A DNA stretch of 64,000 nucleotides from an uncultured Acinetobacter sp. Lineage in GTDB: Bacteria; Pseudomonadota; Gammaproteobacteria; Pseudomonadales; Moraxellaceae. Each line of letters starts with the position of its first letter. Within the stretch, counting starts at the first letter, position 1. The notes beneath the pieces are model-generated. The model did not search any database. It saw only the letters and a list, made by a program, of their open reading frames with translations, and had not been told where the DNA came from. The stretch lies in the NCBI GenBank assembly GCA_913777945.1, contig CAJYTY010000032.1, forward strand, positions 141,050-205,049, written 5' to 3'. A program made the position numbers and the translations under genes. This document shows, one piece after another, positions 1-8,759 of this stretch.

Positions 1-228
1 AATACGTTTGTTGGTAATGATTAAGCGATTCGTCAAAAAAACTGGCAGAAAAAATAAGAGCCATAAGAAAACAGGATCTTTAAATAAAAATAGGCAAATC
101 GGTGTTCCAATGATGATATATATAAGACCCGATAAAGAGCTAAACGGTATAGTTTTTATTAATAAACTTTCATCTTGTTCTAACTGCAATTTTATTCCCC
201 TTAAAATTCAATATGACTTAATTCAAAT

Positions 229-804
229 TTATTTATTCTGAGTATCTTTTAAATCTTTTAATACTTGATCCGCATGCGTTTGCGTATTCACACTCGTGTA
301 GTGATACATAATTGCACCTTGAGGATTAATCAAGAAACTCTCACGTTTAGCAATTTTTGTAATCCCGAGGTTTCTAACAATGCCAAATTTTCCAGCAAGT
401 TCGCCTTTTTCATCTGCCAAGATTGGGAACGGTAAACCGAGCTTTTGTGAAAACTTCTGGTGTGATGCAACATCATCCAAGCTGACACCCAATACTACTG
501 CATTCGATTTTAAGAATTGAGGATAAAGTGATTTAAATTGATTCGCTTCTTGAGTACATCCCGCAGTGTCATCTTTAGGGTAGAAATAAAGTACAATCCA
601 CTTGCCTTTATATTGGTTCAAAGTGTGCCATTTCCCACTTTGATCTTGTAGTTTGAAATCTGGCGCAGACTGTCCCACCCATTCTTTTTGAGCTGTATTT
701 TGCTTAGAAAAAATAGAAGTTTGCGCTGTACTAAGGCTAGGGATACCAAGTAAAAAAAACGAACTGCATAAAATAATAACTTTGGACTTTATCGTATTCA
801 TCAT
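229..804 (-). CDS. Exported peroxiredoxin (AhpC/TSA, Bcp/PrxQ-like)
   Basis: Thiol peroxidase expected to reduce hydrogen peroxide or organic hydroperoxides, probably in the periplasm. A hydrophobic N-terminal segment ending near 'SLSTAQ' looks like a signal peptide. It is followed by a thioredoxin-fold domain with the peroxidatic-cysteine loop 'DDTAGCTQE'. In typical Bcp/PrxQ proteins a resolving Cys follows five residues later; here that position is Asn, so a 1-Cys mechanism or an external thiol donor is likely. Length (191 aa) fits a Bcp-type enzyme plus signal peptide. It is transcribed divergently from the biotin genes. The family call is firm; substrate and electron donor are unknown. 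Confidence 0.85.
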   Translation of the reverse strand: MMNTIKSKVIILCSSFFLLGIPSLSTAQTSIFSKQNTAQKEWVGQSAPDFKLQDQSGKWHTLNQYKGKWIVLYFYPKDDTAGCTQEANQFKSLYPQFLKSNAVVLGVSLDDVASHQKFSQKLGLPFPILADEKGELAGKFGIVRNLGITKIAKRESFLINPQGAIMYHYTSVNTQTHADQVLKDLKDTQNK

Positions 805-999
805 GTTGATCTCAAAGTGTAATAAACTCTACTTTAGCAAATTTCGAAATCATATGGGTTAGAAAATTCTTTAAAGAATTTTGATCTGTTTTATGGTGTC
901 TTTTGAGCAAAGCATAATAAAAGGGATGGATTAGGAAAATAATGACTCGTATAAATCGGAGAGTATACTGCATTCAAGTTTTTGGAATTGAGCAAGCGC

Positions 1000-1722
1000 G
1001 TGAATTATAGGATTCTACTCATCACGGGATGGGGCGGTGGTGCCGAATTATTAAAACCTTTACATGAGGCTTTAGAACAAAAGGGATATAGCGTTGAACG
1101 GCTTAATATCTTTAATGCGCTGGATGGTGATATCTTGCAACAGCATGTTGAACTTGCGGTTAAATATGATGTAATTGTGGGGTGGTCGCTTGGCGGACAA
1201 CTGGCAACAATCTTGGTCAATCAAATACAACAACAATATGCAGAACAGAAAGTTTTAATCACTTTAGCGTCGAATCCATGTTTTGTGGCTCAAGCAGATT
1301 GGTCAGCAGCAATGCCTGTAGAAACCTTTATGCAATTTAAACAATCATTTGAACAGGATGCCATTACCACGCTAAAACGGTTTGGCTTATTGGTCTGTCA
1401 AGGTACAAGTTCGGCAAAAAAAGACTTCGTGGCTATGCAGAGATTGATTAATCCACAACCGATTGCATTGCTTCGGCAGGGATTGCAGTTGCTGGAGCAA
1501 TTGAACTTGGTTGAGTTGTATGAAAATTATCAGGGCAGACAGTTACATGTCTTTGCAGAGTATGATGCTTTGGTTCCTTACCAAGTTATACAAAAAACTA
1601 AAGATTTAGCTGCAAAGAATCTATGTGTTATTTCGATTGATGGAGCTTCGCATGGTTTTCCATGCTTTATGGTTGAGCAGACTGTGCAAAAAATTGAAGA
1701 TTTTATTCAATACACGGTTTAA
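1000..1722 (+). CDS. Alpha/beta hydrolase, probable BioH-type pimeloyl-ACP methyl ester esterase
   Basis: Predicted serine hydrolase. The nucleophile elbow 'GWSLGG', a later acidic residue in 'AEYDALVPY' and a histidine in 'GASHGF' form a plausible Ser-Asp-His triad, and an oxyanion-hole-like 'GWGGG' lies at the N terminus. It sits directly upstream of bioA-F-C-D. BioC, encoded downstream, makes the methyl-ester primer that a BioH-type esterase removes, so this is the obvious candidate for that step. The ORF track starts at a TTG (982); I prefer the GTG at 1000, which puts the conserved first strand near the N terminus. The specific function is inferred mainly from context, because many unrelated hydrolases share this fold. 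Confidence 0.65.
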   Translation: MNYRILLITGWGGGAELLKPLHEALEQKGYSVERLNIFNALDGDILQQHVELAVKYDVIVGWSLGGQLATILVNQIQQQYAEQKVLITLASNPCFVAQADWSAAMPVETFMQFKQSFEQDAITTLKRFGLLVCQGTSSAKKDFVAMQRLINPQPIALLRQGLQLLEQLNLVELYENYQGRQLHVFAEYDALVPYQVIQKTKDLAAKNLCVISIDGASHGFPCFMVEQTVQKIEDFIQYTV

Positions 1723-2010
1723 TCTTGCTTGAATTGAGAGTTCTCGCAATTTATTTTAGATTTTGACAAGTTTAAGATTATGCATACAAATTTTAAATCT
1801 GTTAGGGCGGAGTCGTGCTGAGTGTTAATTTAATTTCAGGATAAGCTTTCAGCTAGACTTACTTTGGTTTCGCCCAAAGTAAGCAAAGGCACTTGTTAAG
1901 CTGATGGTACATCCTTGATACCACAGCTTAACAGGCGGCATCCATGCCGCCTCCATGATCGTAGGTACTGCCATGAATTTAATTGGCTTAGGATGAAGAG
2001 TAAATAACGG
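1723..2010. repeat. Structured intergenic repeat element upstream of bioA
   Basis: This gap carries three nested inverted repeats rather than a gene. A short palindrome 'TACTTTGG-6nt-CCAAAGTA' lies near 1861-1882 and is followed by 'GCAAAGGCA'. Next comes a long imperfect hairpin with arms TGTTAAGCTG(A)TGGTA and TACCACAGCTTAACA near 1896-1935. Last is a perfect hairpin GGCGGCAT-CC-ATGCCGCC near 1932-1949. The first palindrome recurs almost exactly at about 5948-5969, after bioD. The architecture suggests a non-coding dispersed repeat. No obvious BirA-type operator was seen. Confidence 0.6.
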
Positions 2011-3306
2011 ATGACAGACTCATTTGATTTAGAACATATATGGCATCCCTATACTTCCATGTTAAATCCATTGCCAACCTTTAAAGTCAAACGTGCTTAT
2101 GGCGCGACCATCGAATTAGAAGATGGGCGAACTTTGGTTGATGGCATGTCGTCATGGTGGTGTGCGATTCATGGCTATAACCATCCAGAACTAAACAAGG
2201 CAGTTGCTGACCAATTGCAAAACATGGCGCATATCATGTTTGGCGGTCTGACCCATGAACCTGCGATTGAATTAGGCAAATTATTATTAAAAATCACGCC
2301 GCCGAATTTAGATAAGATTTTCTATGCAGATTCAGGCTCGGTTTCAGTAGAAGTGGCATTAAAAATGGCAGTGCAGTATTGGGCTGCATTGCATCGACCA
2401 GAGAAAACTAACTTTATTACCACCCGTTCTGGCTATCATGGCGATACCTGGAATGCGATGTCTGTCTGTGACCCAGTCACGGGGATGCATCAAATTTTTG
2501 GTACAAGTTTACCGAATCGAATTTTTGTACCCGCACCACAAAGTCGTTTCGATGGTGAGTGGAATCCGCAAGATATTCAGGAACTCAAACAGCAGATTGA
2601 ACAGCATCATCACAGTATTGCTGCCCTGATAATTGAGCCGATTGTACAGGGTGCAGGCGGCATGCGTTTTTATCATCCTGAATATTTACGTCAGGCCAAA
2701 GCTTTATGCGAGCAATACAATTTGTTGTTGATCTTTGATGAGATCGCAACAGGTTTTGGGCGTACAGGCAAAATGTTTGCTTGGGAGCATGCACAAGTTG
2801 AACCCGATATCATGTGTATCGGTAAAGGTTTGACTGGAGGCTATATGACATTATCTGCAACATTAACGACTAAACAAGTGGCTGAAACCATTAGCCGTGG
2901 CGAAGCGGGTGTGTTCATGCATGGTCCAACTTTTATGGCAAATCCTTTAGCTTGTGCTGTTGCTCTAAGAAGTACTCAATTATTAGTTGAACAAGATTGG
3001 CAGAGCAATATTCAACGTATTGAAAAGATCCTTGTTGAGCAATTAAGTGATTTAGCAGAACTTGATCATGTTGCAGATGTACGTGTATTAGGTGCGATTG
3101 GAGTGGTTGAATTAACCTCTAGTGTTGACATGAAAAGCTTACAGCAGCAGTTTGTTGAACGTGGTATTTGGGTGCGACCATTTGGAAAATTGGTCTACGT
3201 GATGCCGCCGTATGTGATTAGCGATGATGAACTCCATTATTTATTAACACAGATGAGTGAAGTGGTAAAAAATATGCAAGGAGCACATGCTAATGTCCTT
3301 GCTTGA
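2011..3306 (+). CDS. bioA: Adenosylmethionine-8-amino-7-oxononanoate aminotransferase
   Basis: PLP-dependent class III aminotransferase that converts KAPA (8-amino-7-oxononanoate) to DAPA using S-adenosylmethionine as amino donor, the third-from-last step of biotin synthesis. Typical BioA features are visible: N-terminal 'HIWHPYTSM', '[11 protein letters not shown]', the PLP-site segment '[13 protein letters not shown]' and the lysine segment 'GKGLTGGYM'. Length (431 aa) is normal. Its 3' end overlaps the start of bioF by a few codons, so the two are probably translationally coupled. Confidence 0.97.
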   Translation: MTDSFDLEHIWHPYTSMLNPLPTFKVKRAYGATIELEDGRTLVDGMSSWWCAIHGYNHPELNKAVADQLQNMAHIMFGGLTHEPAIELGKLLLKITPPNLDKIFYADSGSVSVEVALKMAVQYWAALHRPEKTNFITTRSGYHGDTWNAMSVCDPVTGMHQIFGTSLPNRIFVPAPQSRFDGEWNPQDIQELKQQIEQHHHSIAALIIEPIVQGAGGMRFYHPEYLRQAKALCEQYNLLLIFDEIATGFGRTGKMFAWEHAQVEPDIMCIGKGLTGGYMTLSATLTTKQVAETISRGEAGVFMHGPTFMANPLACAVALRSTQLLVEQDWQSNIQRIEKILVEQLSDLAELDHVADVRVLGAIGVVELTSSVDMKSLQQQFVERGIWVRPFGKLVYVMPPYVISDDELHYLLTQMSEVVKNMQGAHANVLA

Positions 3307-4447
3307 TCATTATGCCGAGCAGCTTGACCACCTTAAACAGCAAGGTAATTTCCGTCAATTCACTGCAAATCAGCAATCTGGACGATGGATTACCATTCAA
3401 GATCGAAGCATGTTGAATCTAGCATCCAATGATTATTTAGGCTTGGCCGCTGATTTAAGTTTAAGAGAAGAGTTTCTGGATACGCTAAAAATTGAACGAG
3501 CACTCTTTAGTTCATCTTCGTCACGCTTGCTCACCGGTAATTTTGCAGAATATGAACAATTTGAAAATAGTCTAAGCACAGCCTTTGGTCGTGCAGCTTT
3601 ACTTTTCAATAGCGGTTACCACATGAATATCGGTATTTTGCCAGCCTTGTGTGATAGTAAAACCGTGATTCTGGCTGATAAATTAGTGCATGCCAGTATG
3701 ATTGATGGCATTCGATTATCGAATGCTCAATATATTCGTTATCGTCATAATGATTTGCAACATCTGGAACAATTATTGCAAAAGTATCACCAAGATGAGC
3801 AAGTTGAACGCATTATTGTGGTGACTGAAAGTATTTTTAGTATGGATGGCGACGAGACGGATTTAGCAGCCTTGGCGCAGTTAAAGCAACGTTTTGCCAA
3901 AACCATGTTGTATGTCGATGAAGCACATGCGATTGGTGTCAGGGGCGAGCAAGGTCTGGGTTGTGCTGAACAATATGGCGTATTGGATCAGATTGACTTT
4001 TTGGTTGGAACCTTTGGCAAAGCAATTGCCTCGGTAGGCGGCTATATCATTTGTGACTCGATTATCCGTAACTATCTCATCAATAAGATGCGTCCATTGA
4101 TTTTTAGTACCGCATTGCCACCGATCTCGATGGCATGGTCAGATTTTATTTTTAATAAAGTATTGAGCATGCAGCAACAGCGTCAGCACTTGGTTGAGAT
4201 CAGTCAGTATTTACAGCAAGCGGTGATTGCAAAAGGTTTTTCAAGCCCATCGAGCAGTCATATCATTCCAGTTATCGTAGGTGAAAGCCAAGCGGCCATT
4301 GAAAAAGCACGCTATGTACAACAACAAGGCTTTTATGCCATGCCGGTACGCCCACCAACAGTGCCACAGAATAGTTCACGCTTACGTATTTCATTAACCT
4401 CTTTGGTGCAAAAAAATGAATTGGAACAATTGGTGGAGTGTTTGTGA
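3293..4447 (+). CDS. bioF: 8-amino-7-oxononanoate synthase
   Basis: PLP-dependent alpha-oxoamine synthase that condenses pimeloyl-ACP (or pimeloyl-CoA) with alanine to form KAPA. Visible hallmarks are '[10 protein letters not shown]', 'YVDEAHAIG' and the Schiff-base lysine in 'GTFGKAIAS'. I place the start at 3293 rather than 3287 because AGGAG at 3279-3283 lies 9 nt from the second ATG and only 3 nt from the first. It overlaps bioA upstream and bioC downstream inside a tightly packed biotin operon. Confidence 0.97.
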   Translation: MSLLDHYAEQLDHLKQQGNFRQFTANQQSGRWITIQDRSMLNLASNDYLGLAADLSLREEFLDTLKIERALFSSSSSRLLTGNFAEYEQFENSLSTAFGRAALLFNSGYHMNIGILPALCDSKTVILADKLVHASMIDGIRLSNAQYIRYRHNDLQHLEQLLQKYHQDEQVERIIVVTESIFSMDGDETDLAALAQLKQRFAKTMLYVDEAHAIGVRGEQGLGCAEQYGVLDQIDFLVGTFGKAIASVGGYIICDSIIRNYLINKMRPLIFSTALPPISMAWSDFIFNKVLSMQQQRQHLVEISQYLQQAVIAKGFSSPSSSHIIPVIVGESQAAIEKARYVQQQGFYAMPVRPPTVPQNSSRLRISLTSLVQKNELEQLVECL

Positions 4448-5196
4448 GCATCAATAAAGCACTGGTTGCGCAACGGTTTGCCAAAGCAGGGCAAAGCTAT
4501 GTTGAGCATGCTGTGGTACAGAAACAGATTAGTGTGCAGTTATTTGAATACCTTAAAGTGTATTGTCCGCAGAACTTAGCCTCTGTGCTTGAGATTGGCT
4601 GTGGTTCGGGAAATCTCACCCACTTATTCCAATCCCACTTTCAAATTGAGCAACTGTTTTTAAATGATTTATATGCAGATGTGGATCAGCATTTTCTCAA
4701 TTTTAAACATGTAAATTGGTTGATCGGAGATATTGAGCAACTGAATTTACCGCAGTCCTTAGATGCAGTGCTTTCCAGTTCGGCATTACAGTGGATGCTT
4801 GATCTACCTGCTTTATTACAACGGATTCGTTCTGCGTTAAAACCCAATTCATATTTCGGTTTTTCTACTTTTGGGCCAGATAATCTAACAGAAATTAAAC
4901 AGCTGACCGGACAGGGCTTAAATTATGTTGGCTTAGAATCTTTAAAACGACAGCTCGAGCAGCAAGACTTTGAAGTGCTGTTCATTGAGCAAGAAGTGAA
5001 GCAGATTTATTTTGATCATCCAAAATCGGTCTTGCAGCATTTAAAAGCCACAGGCGTGACCGCAACAGCGAAATCACATCGTTGGACTAAGCAGTCGTTG
5101 CAGCAATTTTATTTAGATTATCAACAGTTTTATGATGAGCAGGGTTTCCGCCTGACTTATCACCCGATTTATGTGATTGCACGGAGAATAGCATGA
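4444..5196 (+). CDS. bioC: Malonyl-ACP O-methyltransferase
   Basis: SAM-dependent class I methyltransferase that methylates the free carboxyl of malonyl-ACP (or CoA), so that fatty-acid enzymes can elongate it to pimeloyl-ACP methyl ester. The SAM-binding motif '[10 protein letters not shown]' and the following 'SSALQWM' segment match BioC. The track start is a GTG at 4438; a GTG at 4444 overlaps the bioF stop as GTGA and looks more natural. It ends in an ATGA overlap with bioD. Identity is supported by both sequence and operon position. Confidence 0.92.
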   Translation: MSINKALVAQRFAKAGQSYVEHAVVQKQISVQLFEYLKVYCPQNLASVLEIGCGSGNLTHLFQSHFQIEQLFLNDLYADVDQHFLNFKHVNWLIGDIEQLNLPQSLDAVLSSSALQWMLDLPALLQRIRSALKPNSYFGFSTFGPDNLTEIKQLTGQGLNYVGLESLKRQLEQQDFEVLFIEQEVKQIYFDHPKSVLQHLKATGVTATAKSHRWTKQSLQQFYLDYQQFYDEQGFRLTYHPIYVIARRIA

Positions 5197-5837
5197 GTGC
5201 AGCAATTTATTTTGTCAGTGGTATCGATACTGAAATTGGTAAAACTTATGCTACGGGCTATCTTGCCAAGCTTTGGACTGAACAGGGACAGCGTGTTATT
5301 ACCCAGAAGTTGGTACAAACAGGGAATGTCGATATCTCCGAAGATATCGAAAAGCATCGTGAAATTATGGGCAGTGGCTGGTTTCAGGAAGATCATGAAA
5401 AGCTGACCATGCCTGAAATTTTTACTTATCCTGCTTCGCCGCATTTGGCCACACGTTTGGACGGGCGAGATTTAGATTTTGCCAAGATTGAAGCAGCGAC
5501 CAAAGAACTGGCTCAGCGTTTTGAGGTGGTTTTGTTAGAAGGTGCTGGTGGTTTGATGGTGCCTTTAACTACAGAATTGCTGACCATCGATTATATCGCT
5601 CAGCATCAATTTCCTGTGATTTTAGTGACTTCTGGGCGTTTAGGAAGTATTAATCATACTTTGTTGAGTTTAGAGGCTTTAAAGCAGCGTGGTTTGAGTT
5701 TACATGCTTTGGTCTATAACTTAAAGGATGAGTCGAAAGATCCACTTATTTCGAAAGATACCGCAGATTATTTAAAAGCTTATTTGGCAAAACATTTTCC
5801 TGATACGCAATGGATTGAGTTGGAAAAGTTTAACTAA
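5193..5837 (+). CDS. bioD: Dethiobiotin synthetase
   Basis: ATP-dependent enzyme that carboxylates DAPA and closes the ureido ring to give dethiobiotin. The N-terminal P-loop reads '[11 protein letters not shown]', matching the GxDTxxGKT signature, and '[13 protein letters not shown]' is characteristic. Length (214 aa) is normal. The start codon overlaps the bioC stop by four bases. It is the last gene of the operon; bioB is not in the window. A structured repeat follows it rather than a clear U-tailed terminator. Confidence 0.95.
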   Translation: MSAAIYFVSGIDTEIGKTYATGYLAKLWTEQGQRVITQKLVQTGNVDISEDIEKHREIMGSGWFQEDHEKLTMPEIFTYPASPHLATRLDGRDLDFAKIEAATKELAQRFEVVLLEGAGGLMVPLTTELLTIDYIAQHQFPVILVTSGRLGSINHTLLSLEALKQRGLSLHALVYNLKDESKDPLISKDTADYLKAYLAKHFPDTQWIELEKFN

Positions 5838-6127
5838 CTTAGATTTGGCTTAGAATAAATACTAACTTATTGAAATAATTGTCTAGCTTCTTTAACGGAG
5901 TCATACTCCGTTAAAGCCAAATTTAGGTTAAACCTGCGGTTCGCCCTACTTTGGTTTCGCCCAAAGTAGCCAAAGGCATTGTCATCCACAAAACCTGTTC
6001 TCTTTTGGGTTTTGTTTTTATTATTTCGCAGAAACAATATATTGCAAAATTCACGCAGGTTGTGGATGACGTTTCCGAGTATCATATTTCATGTGAGAAT
6101 TTCTGTTAAATAAAAGCAAGGTCAAGA
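5838..6127. repeat. Structured intergenic repeat element downstream of bioD
   Basis: Non-coding gap holding several inverted repeats. A perfect 10-bp hairpin TTTAACGGAG-TCATA-CTCCGTTAAA spans 5891-5915. The palindrome TACTTTGG-6nt-CCAAAGTA near 5948-5969 is followed by 'GCCAAAGGCA', as in the copy before bioA. A long foldback has arms GTCATCCACAAAACCTG near 5980 and CAGGTTGTGGATGAC near 6056. Both copies share the small palindrome and 'CAAAGGCA' head, then a long inverted repeat whose sequence differs. This resembles a dispersed non-coding repeat family. Confidence 0.6.
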
Positions 6128-6799
6128 ATGAACAAGAATAAGAAATTAGTTTTATCCATTTTATGTGGGTTCTTCATAACAGTTTCAGTATCTCACGCTG
6201 CTGTACCAACAGATAAAACCATCATCAGTTGGATCACCAACTTACAAGATTCAAATGCCAATCCTCCTCAAGCCATTCAGATTGATTCGACCGAAGCCGT
6301 AAAACTGATTTCAGGAGAAGAAGCCTATTTATCTGGTGTGAGTTTTGAAAATGCAGGACGTAATTTTTGGGCTGGCTATGTATTAACCCGTCCAAAATTA
6401 AAACAATCTCGAATTTTAAAGGAGTTTGGTGGTCAATCGAATAGCTTTAAAGTGCATCCCACCGTTTATAAAGGTAAACCGATTCAACTGATCGAAATTG
6501 AAAGTGCAGGTTCAGGACAAGGTACAGTCGAATCCAGTAAAAGCTTGGTTTATTTCAATCAATGGAATACGAAGCTGATTACTGAAGTGGAAGAATCTTC
6601 TTATGACGGTCGCTATGATGAAAAACTGGGCGCAGAAGATTGCCGTACTGGCCGAGACAATTCGGGTTATTTAAACGTCATGCCTTATTCACCTTATGTG
6701 ATTCGAACTACAGTAACCGGAGATGCATGTAATAATAAACCACAAGGCTATAAGGTAAGCAGTAAACTGATTCCAATTGTGATCAATGAAATAAAATAG
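6128..6799 (+). CDS. Exported protein of unknown function
   Basis: 223-aa protein with a clear signal peptide: Lys-rich start, hydrophobic core, and cleavage expected after 'VSHA'. The mature part has two cysteines ('EDCRTG' and 'GDACNN') that could form a disulfide in the periplasm. I do not recognise a domain. It lies alone between the repeat after bioD and the peptide-transport operon, about 150 bp upstream of the first binding protein, so it is probably its own transcription unit. Confidence 0.75.
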   Translation: MNKNKKLVLSILCGFFITVSVSHAAVPTDKTIISWITNLQDSNANPPQAIQIDSTEAVKLISGEEAYLSGVSFENAGRNFWAGYVLTRPKLKQSRILKEFGGQSNSFKVHPTVYKGKPIQLIEIESAGSGQGTVESSKSLVYFNQWNTKLITEVEESSYDGRYDEKLGAEDCRTGRDNSGYLNVMPYSPYVIRTTVTGDACNNKPQGYKVSSKLIPIVINEIK

Positions 6800-6949
6800 A
6801 TAAAACAAGAGTATGTTTTGATTGCTTGTTAAATTTTTTAGAAGAAATAATGATTTGATAAAAATACTGAGTTATTAAATAGTTAAAGTAAGTTTATTTA
6901 TAAAGTTGAATACAATTTAAAAGTCGAGTATTTATTAAAAAACAATGAT

Positions 6950-8749
6950 GTGAGCAGTAAGTTGAAGTCAATATTTTTTAGGGTTGCATTGGTATTAACT
7001 ATTGTCGCTGCGATGCCGATTGGATTTGCAAAAACGCCTGCTCAAGCGGAAAAAGTGCTTCGAGTTGCTTTCCCTGCACCTGATGATGGTTTTGATATGG
7101 TCAAAACCTTTAATTTCTATAGTGGCAATGTTGCTGATGTGATTTTCGAACGCTTAGTTCAATATGATTATTTAGCAAATCCAGTGAAATTAGTTCCTGC
7201 AACTGCTCAGAGCTTACCGACTATTGAAAAAAATGGGCAAGTTTATACTTTTAAAATAAAGTCAGGCATTTACTTTACCGATGATCCAGCCTTCAAAGGA
7301 AAGCGTCGAGAGTTGGTTGCAGAAGACTATGTTTACTCGATTAAACGCATTTTAGACCCTAAAAATCATGCGCCTTCTTTTTCTTTTATTGATAATAAAC
7401 TGGTTGGAGCGAATGCCCTCGTTGACCAAGCCAATAAAACAGGTCGTTTTGACTATAATGCTAAGATTGACGGTGTACAAGCATTAGATAAATATACAAT
7501 TCAATTTAAGCTGACCCAACCAGATTATAATTTTCCTTATATTCTTGCCTATAGCACATTTGGAGCGACAGCTAGAGAAGCGGTTGAATATTATAAAGAT
7601 CGGTTAGGAATGCATCCTGTTGGAACAGGGCCTTATATGCTGAGTCGATATGTACCACGTAGCAAAATTGAACTGATTGCCAATCCAGATTATCGAGGTT
7701 TTGTTTGGAATTTTAAATCGACAGGTACAGCGTGGGATAACCAACTCGTCAAGCAAATGAGTGGTAAGCCTATGCCACAAATTGGCAAAGTGAATATTAG
7801 TATTATTGAAGAAGAACAATCACGCTGGTTGGCATTTCAATCGAAACAATTGGATTTCGATACTTTAACTTCAAGTGCTATTCCTAAAGCTTTAGATCAA
7901 AACAATCAATTGAATGCTGCGATGCAACAAAAAGGGATTCGCCTTTATGCCAACAAAGAGGCAGAAGTCACTTATACCATGTTCAATATGCGTGATTCTG
8001 TCGTTGGCGGAAATAGTTTAGATAAAATTGCTTTAAGACGTGCAATTGCGATGTCTTTTAATCTGAATGAATATATTCGAATTCTAAGAAAAGGACAGGC
8101 TGTTAGGGCTGAAATGTTAGTGCCTGCAGGTGTGAATGGGCATAACCCGAATTATCGCAGTAGTATTGGTTATAACCCTGTTTTAGCCAATAAATTGCTT
8201 GATCATTTTGGCTATAAAAAAGGAACGGATGGCTATCGTCTTTTTCCCAATGGCAAAGCTTTAACTCTAAAAATCAATACAGAAAGTGGTTCTTCTTCAG
8301 TGATGTATTCTGAACTTTGGAAGAAAAATTTAGATGCGATAGGGATACGAGCTGAGTTTAAAGTGAGTAGTTTTGCCGATAACTTAAAAGCAGCAACTCA
8401 GTGTCAATATATGATGTGGAGTGGTGCATGGCATGCAGACTATCCTGAGGGCGAAAATTTTACTCAGTTATTGTACGGTGCAAATATTGGTCGTGGAAAT
8501 CAATCATGCTATAAATCGGCTGCTTATGATGGCTTATATCAGCAAGCGATGAAATTAGCGCCTGACCAACGCATGCCATTCTATGAAAAAATGAGTCGAC
8601 AAGTTGAAGCTGATAATCCTTGGATTTTGCAAGATACACGTATTAGAAACTGGGTGATTCAACCAGATGTTCAGGGATTTAAAGCGCATCCCATTATGAA
8701 TACCAATTGGCAATATTTAGATATTGTACCCTCACAGCAAAATAAATAA
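6950..8749 (+). CDS. Extracellular solute-binding protein family 5 (peptide ABC transporter), copy 1
   Basis: Periplasmic binding component of an Opp/Dpp/Yej-type peptide importer. An N-terminal signal peptide ends near 'PIGFAK'. The long family-5 fold follows, with recognisable blocks such as 'HPVGTGPYML' and 'NPDYRGF'. The start is a GTG. It is paralogous to the next gene, with the same blocks in the same order and similar length (599 and 604 aa). It is the first gene of a run with the M3 peptidase, permeases and ATPase. The ligand is not determined; the linked peptidase favours peptides. Confidence 0.9.
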   Translation: MSSKLKSIFFRVALVLTIVAAMPIGFAKTPAQAEKVLRVAFPAPDDGFDMVKTFNFYSGNVADVIFERLVQYDYLANPVKLVPATAQSLPTIEKNGQVYTFKIKSGIYFTDDPAFKGKRRELVAEDYVYSIKRILDPKNHAPSFSFIDNKLVGANALVDQANKTGRFDYNAKIDGVQALDKYTIQFKLTQPDYNFPYILAYSTFGATAREAVEYYKDRLGMHPVGTGPYMLSRYVPRSKIELIANPDYRGFVWNFKSTGTAWDNQLVKQMSGKPMPQIGKVNISIIEEEQSRWLAFQSKQLDFDTLTSSAIPKALDQNNQLNAAMQQKGIRLYANKEAEVTYTMFNMRDSVVGGNSLDKIALRRAIAMSFNLNEYIRILRKGQAVRAEMLVPAGVNGHNPNYRSSIGYNPVLANKLLDHFGYKKGTDGYRLFPNGKALTLKINTESGSSSVMYSELWKKNLDAIGIRAEFKVSSFADNLKAATQCQYMMWSGAWHADYPEGENFTQLLYGANIGRGNQSCYKSAAYDGLYQQAMKLAPDQRMPFYEKMSRQVEADNPWILQDTRIRNWVIQPDVQGFKAHPIMNTNWQYLDIVPSQQNK

Positions 8750-8759
8750 CGAGTTCAGG

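Noticed and set aside
8-241. 77-aa plus-strand ORF at the left edge
   Set aside because: Lys/Asn/Ile-rich translation typical of AT-rich non-coding DNA, no ribosome binding site, no recognisable domain, and it runs into the 3' end of the peroxiredoxin gene.
1723-2010. BirA operator before bioA
   Set aside because: No TTGTAAACC-type half-sites with the expected spacing were seen; the inverted repeats there have unrelated sequence.
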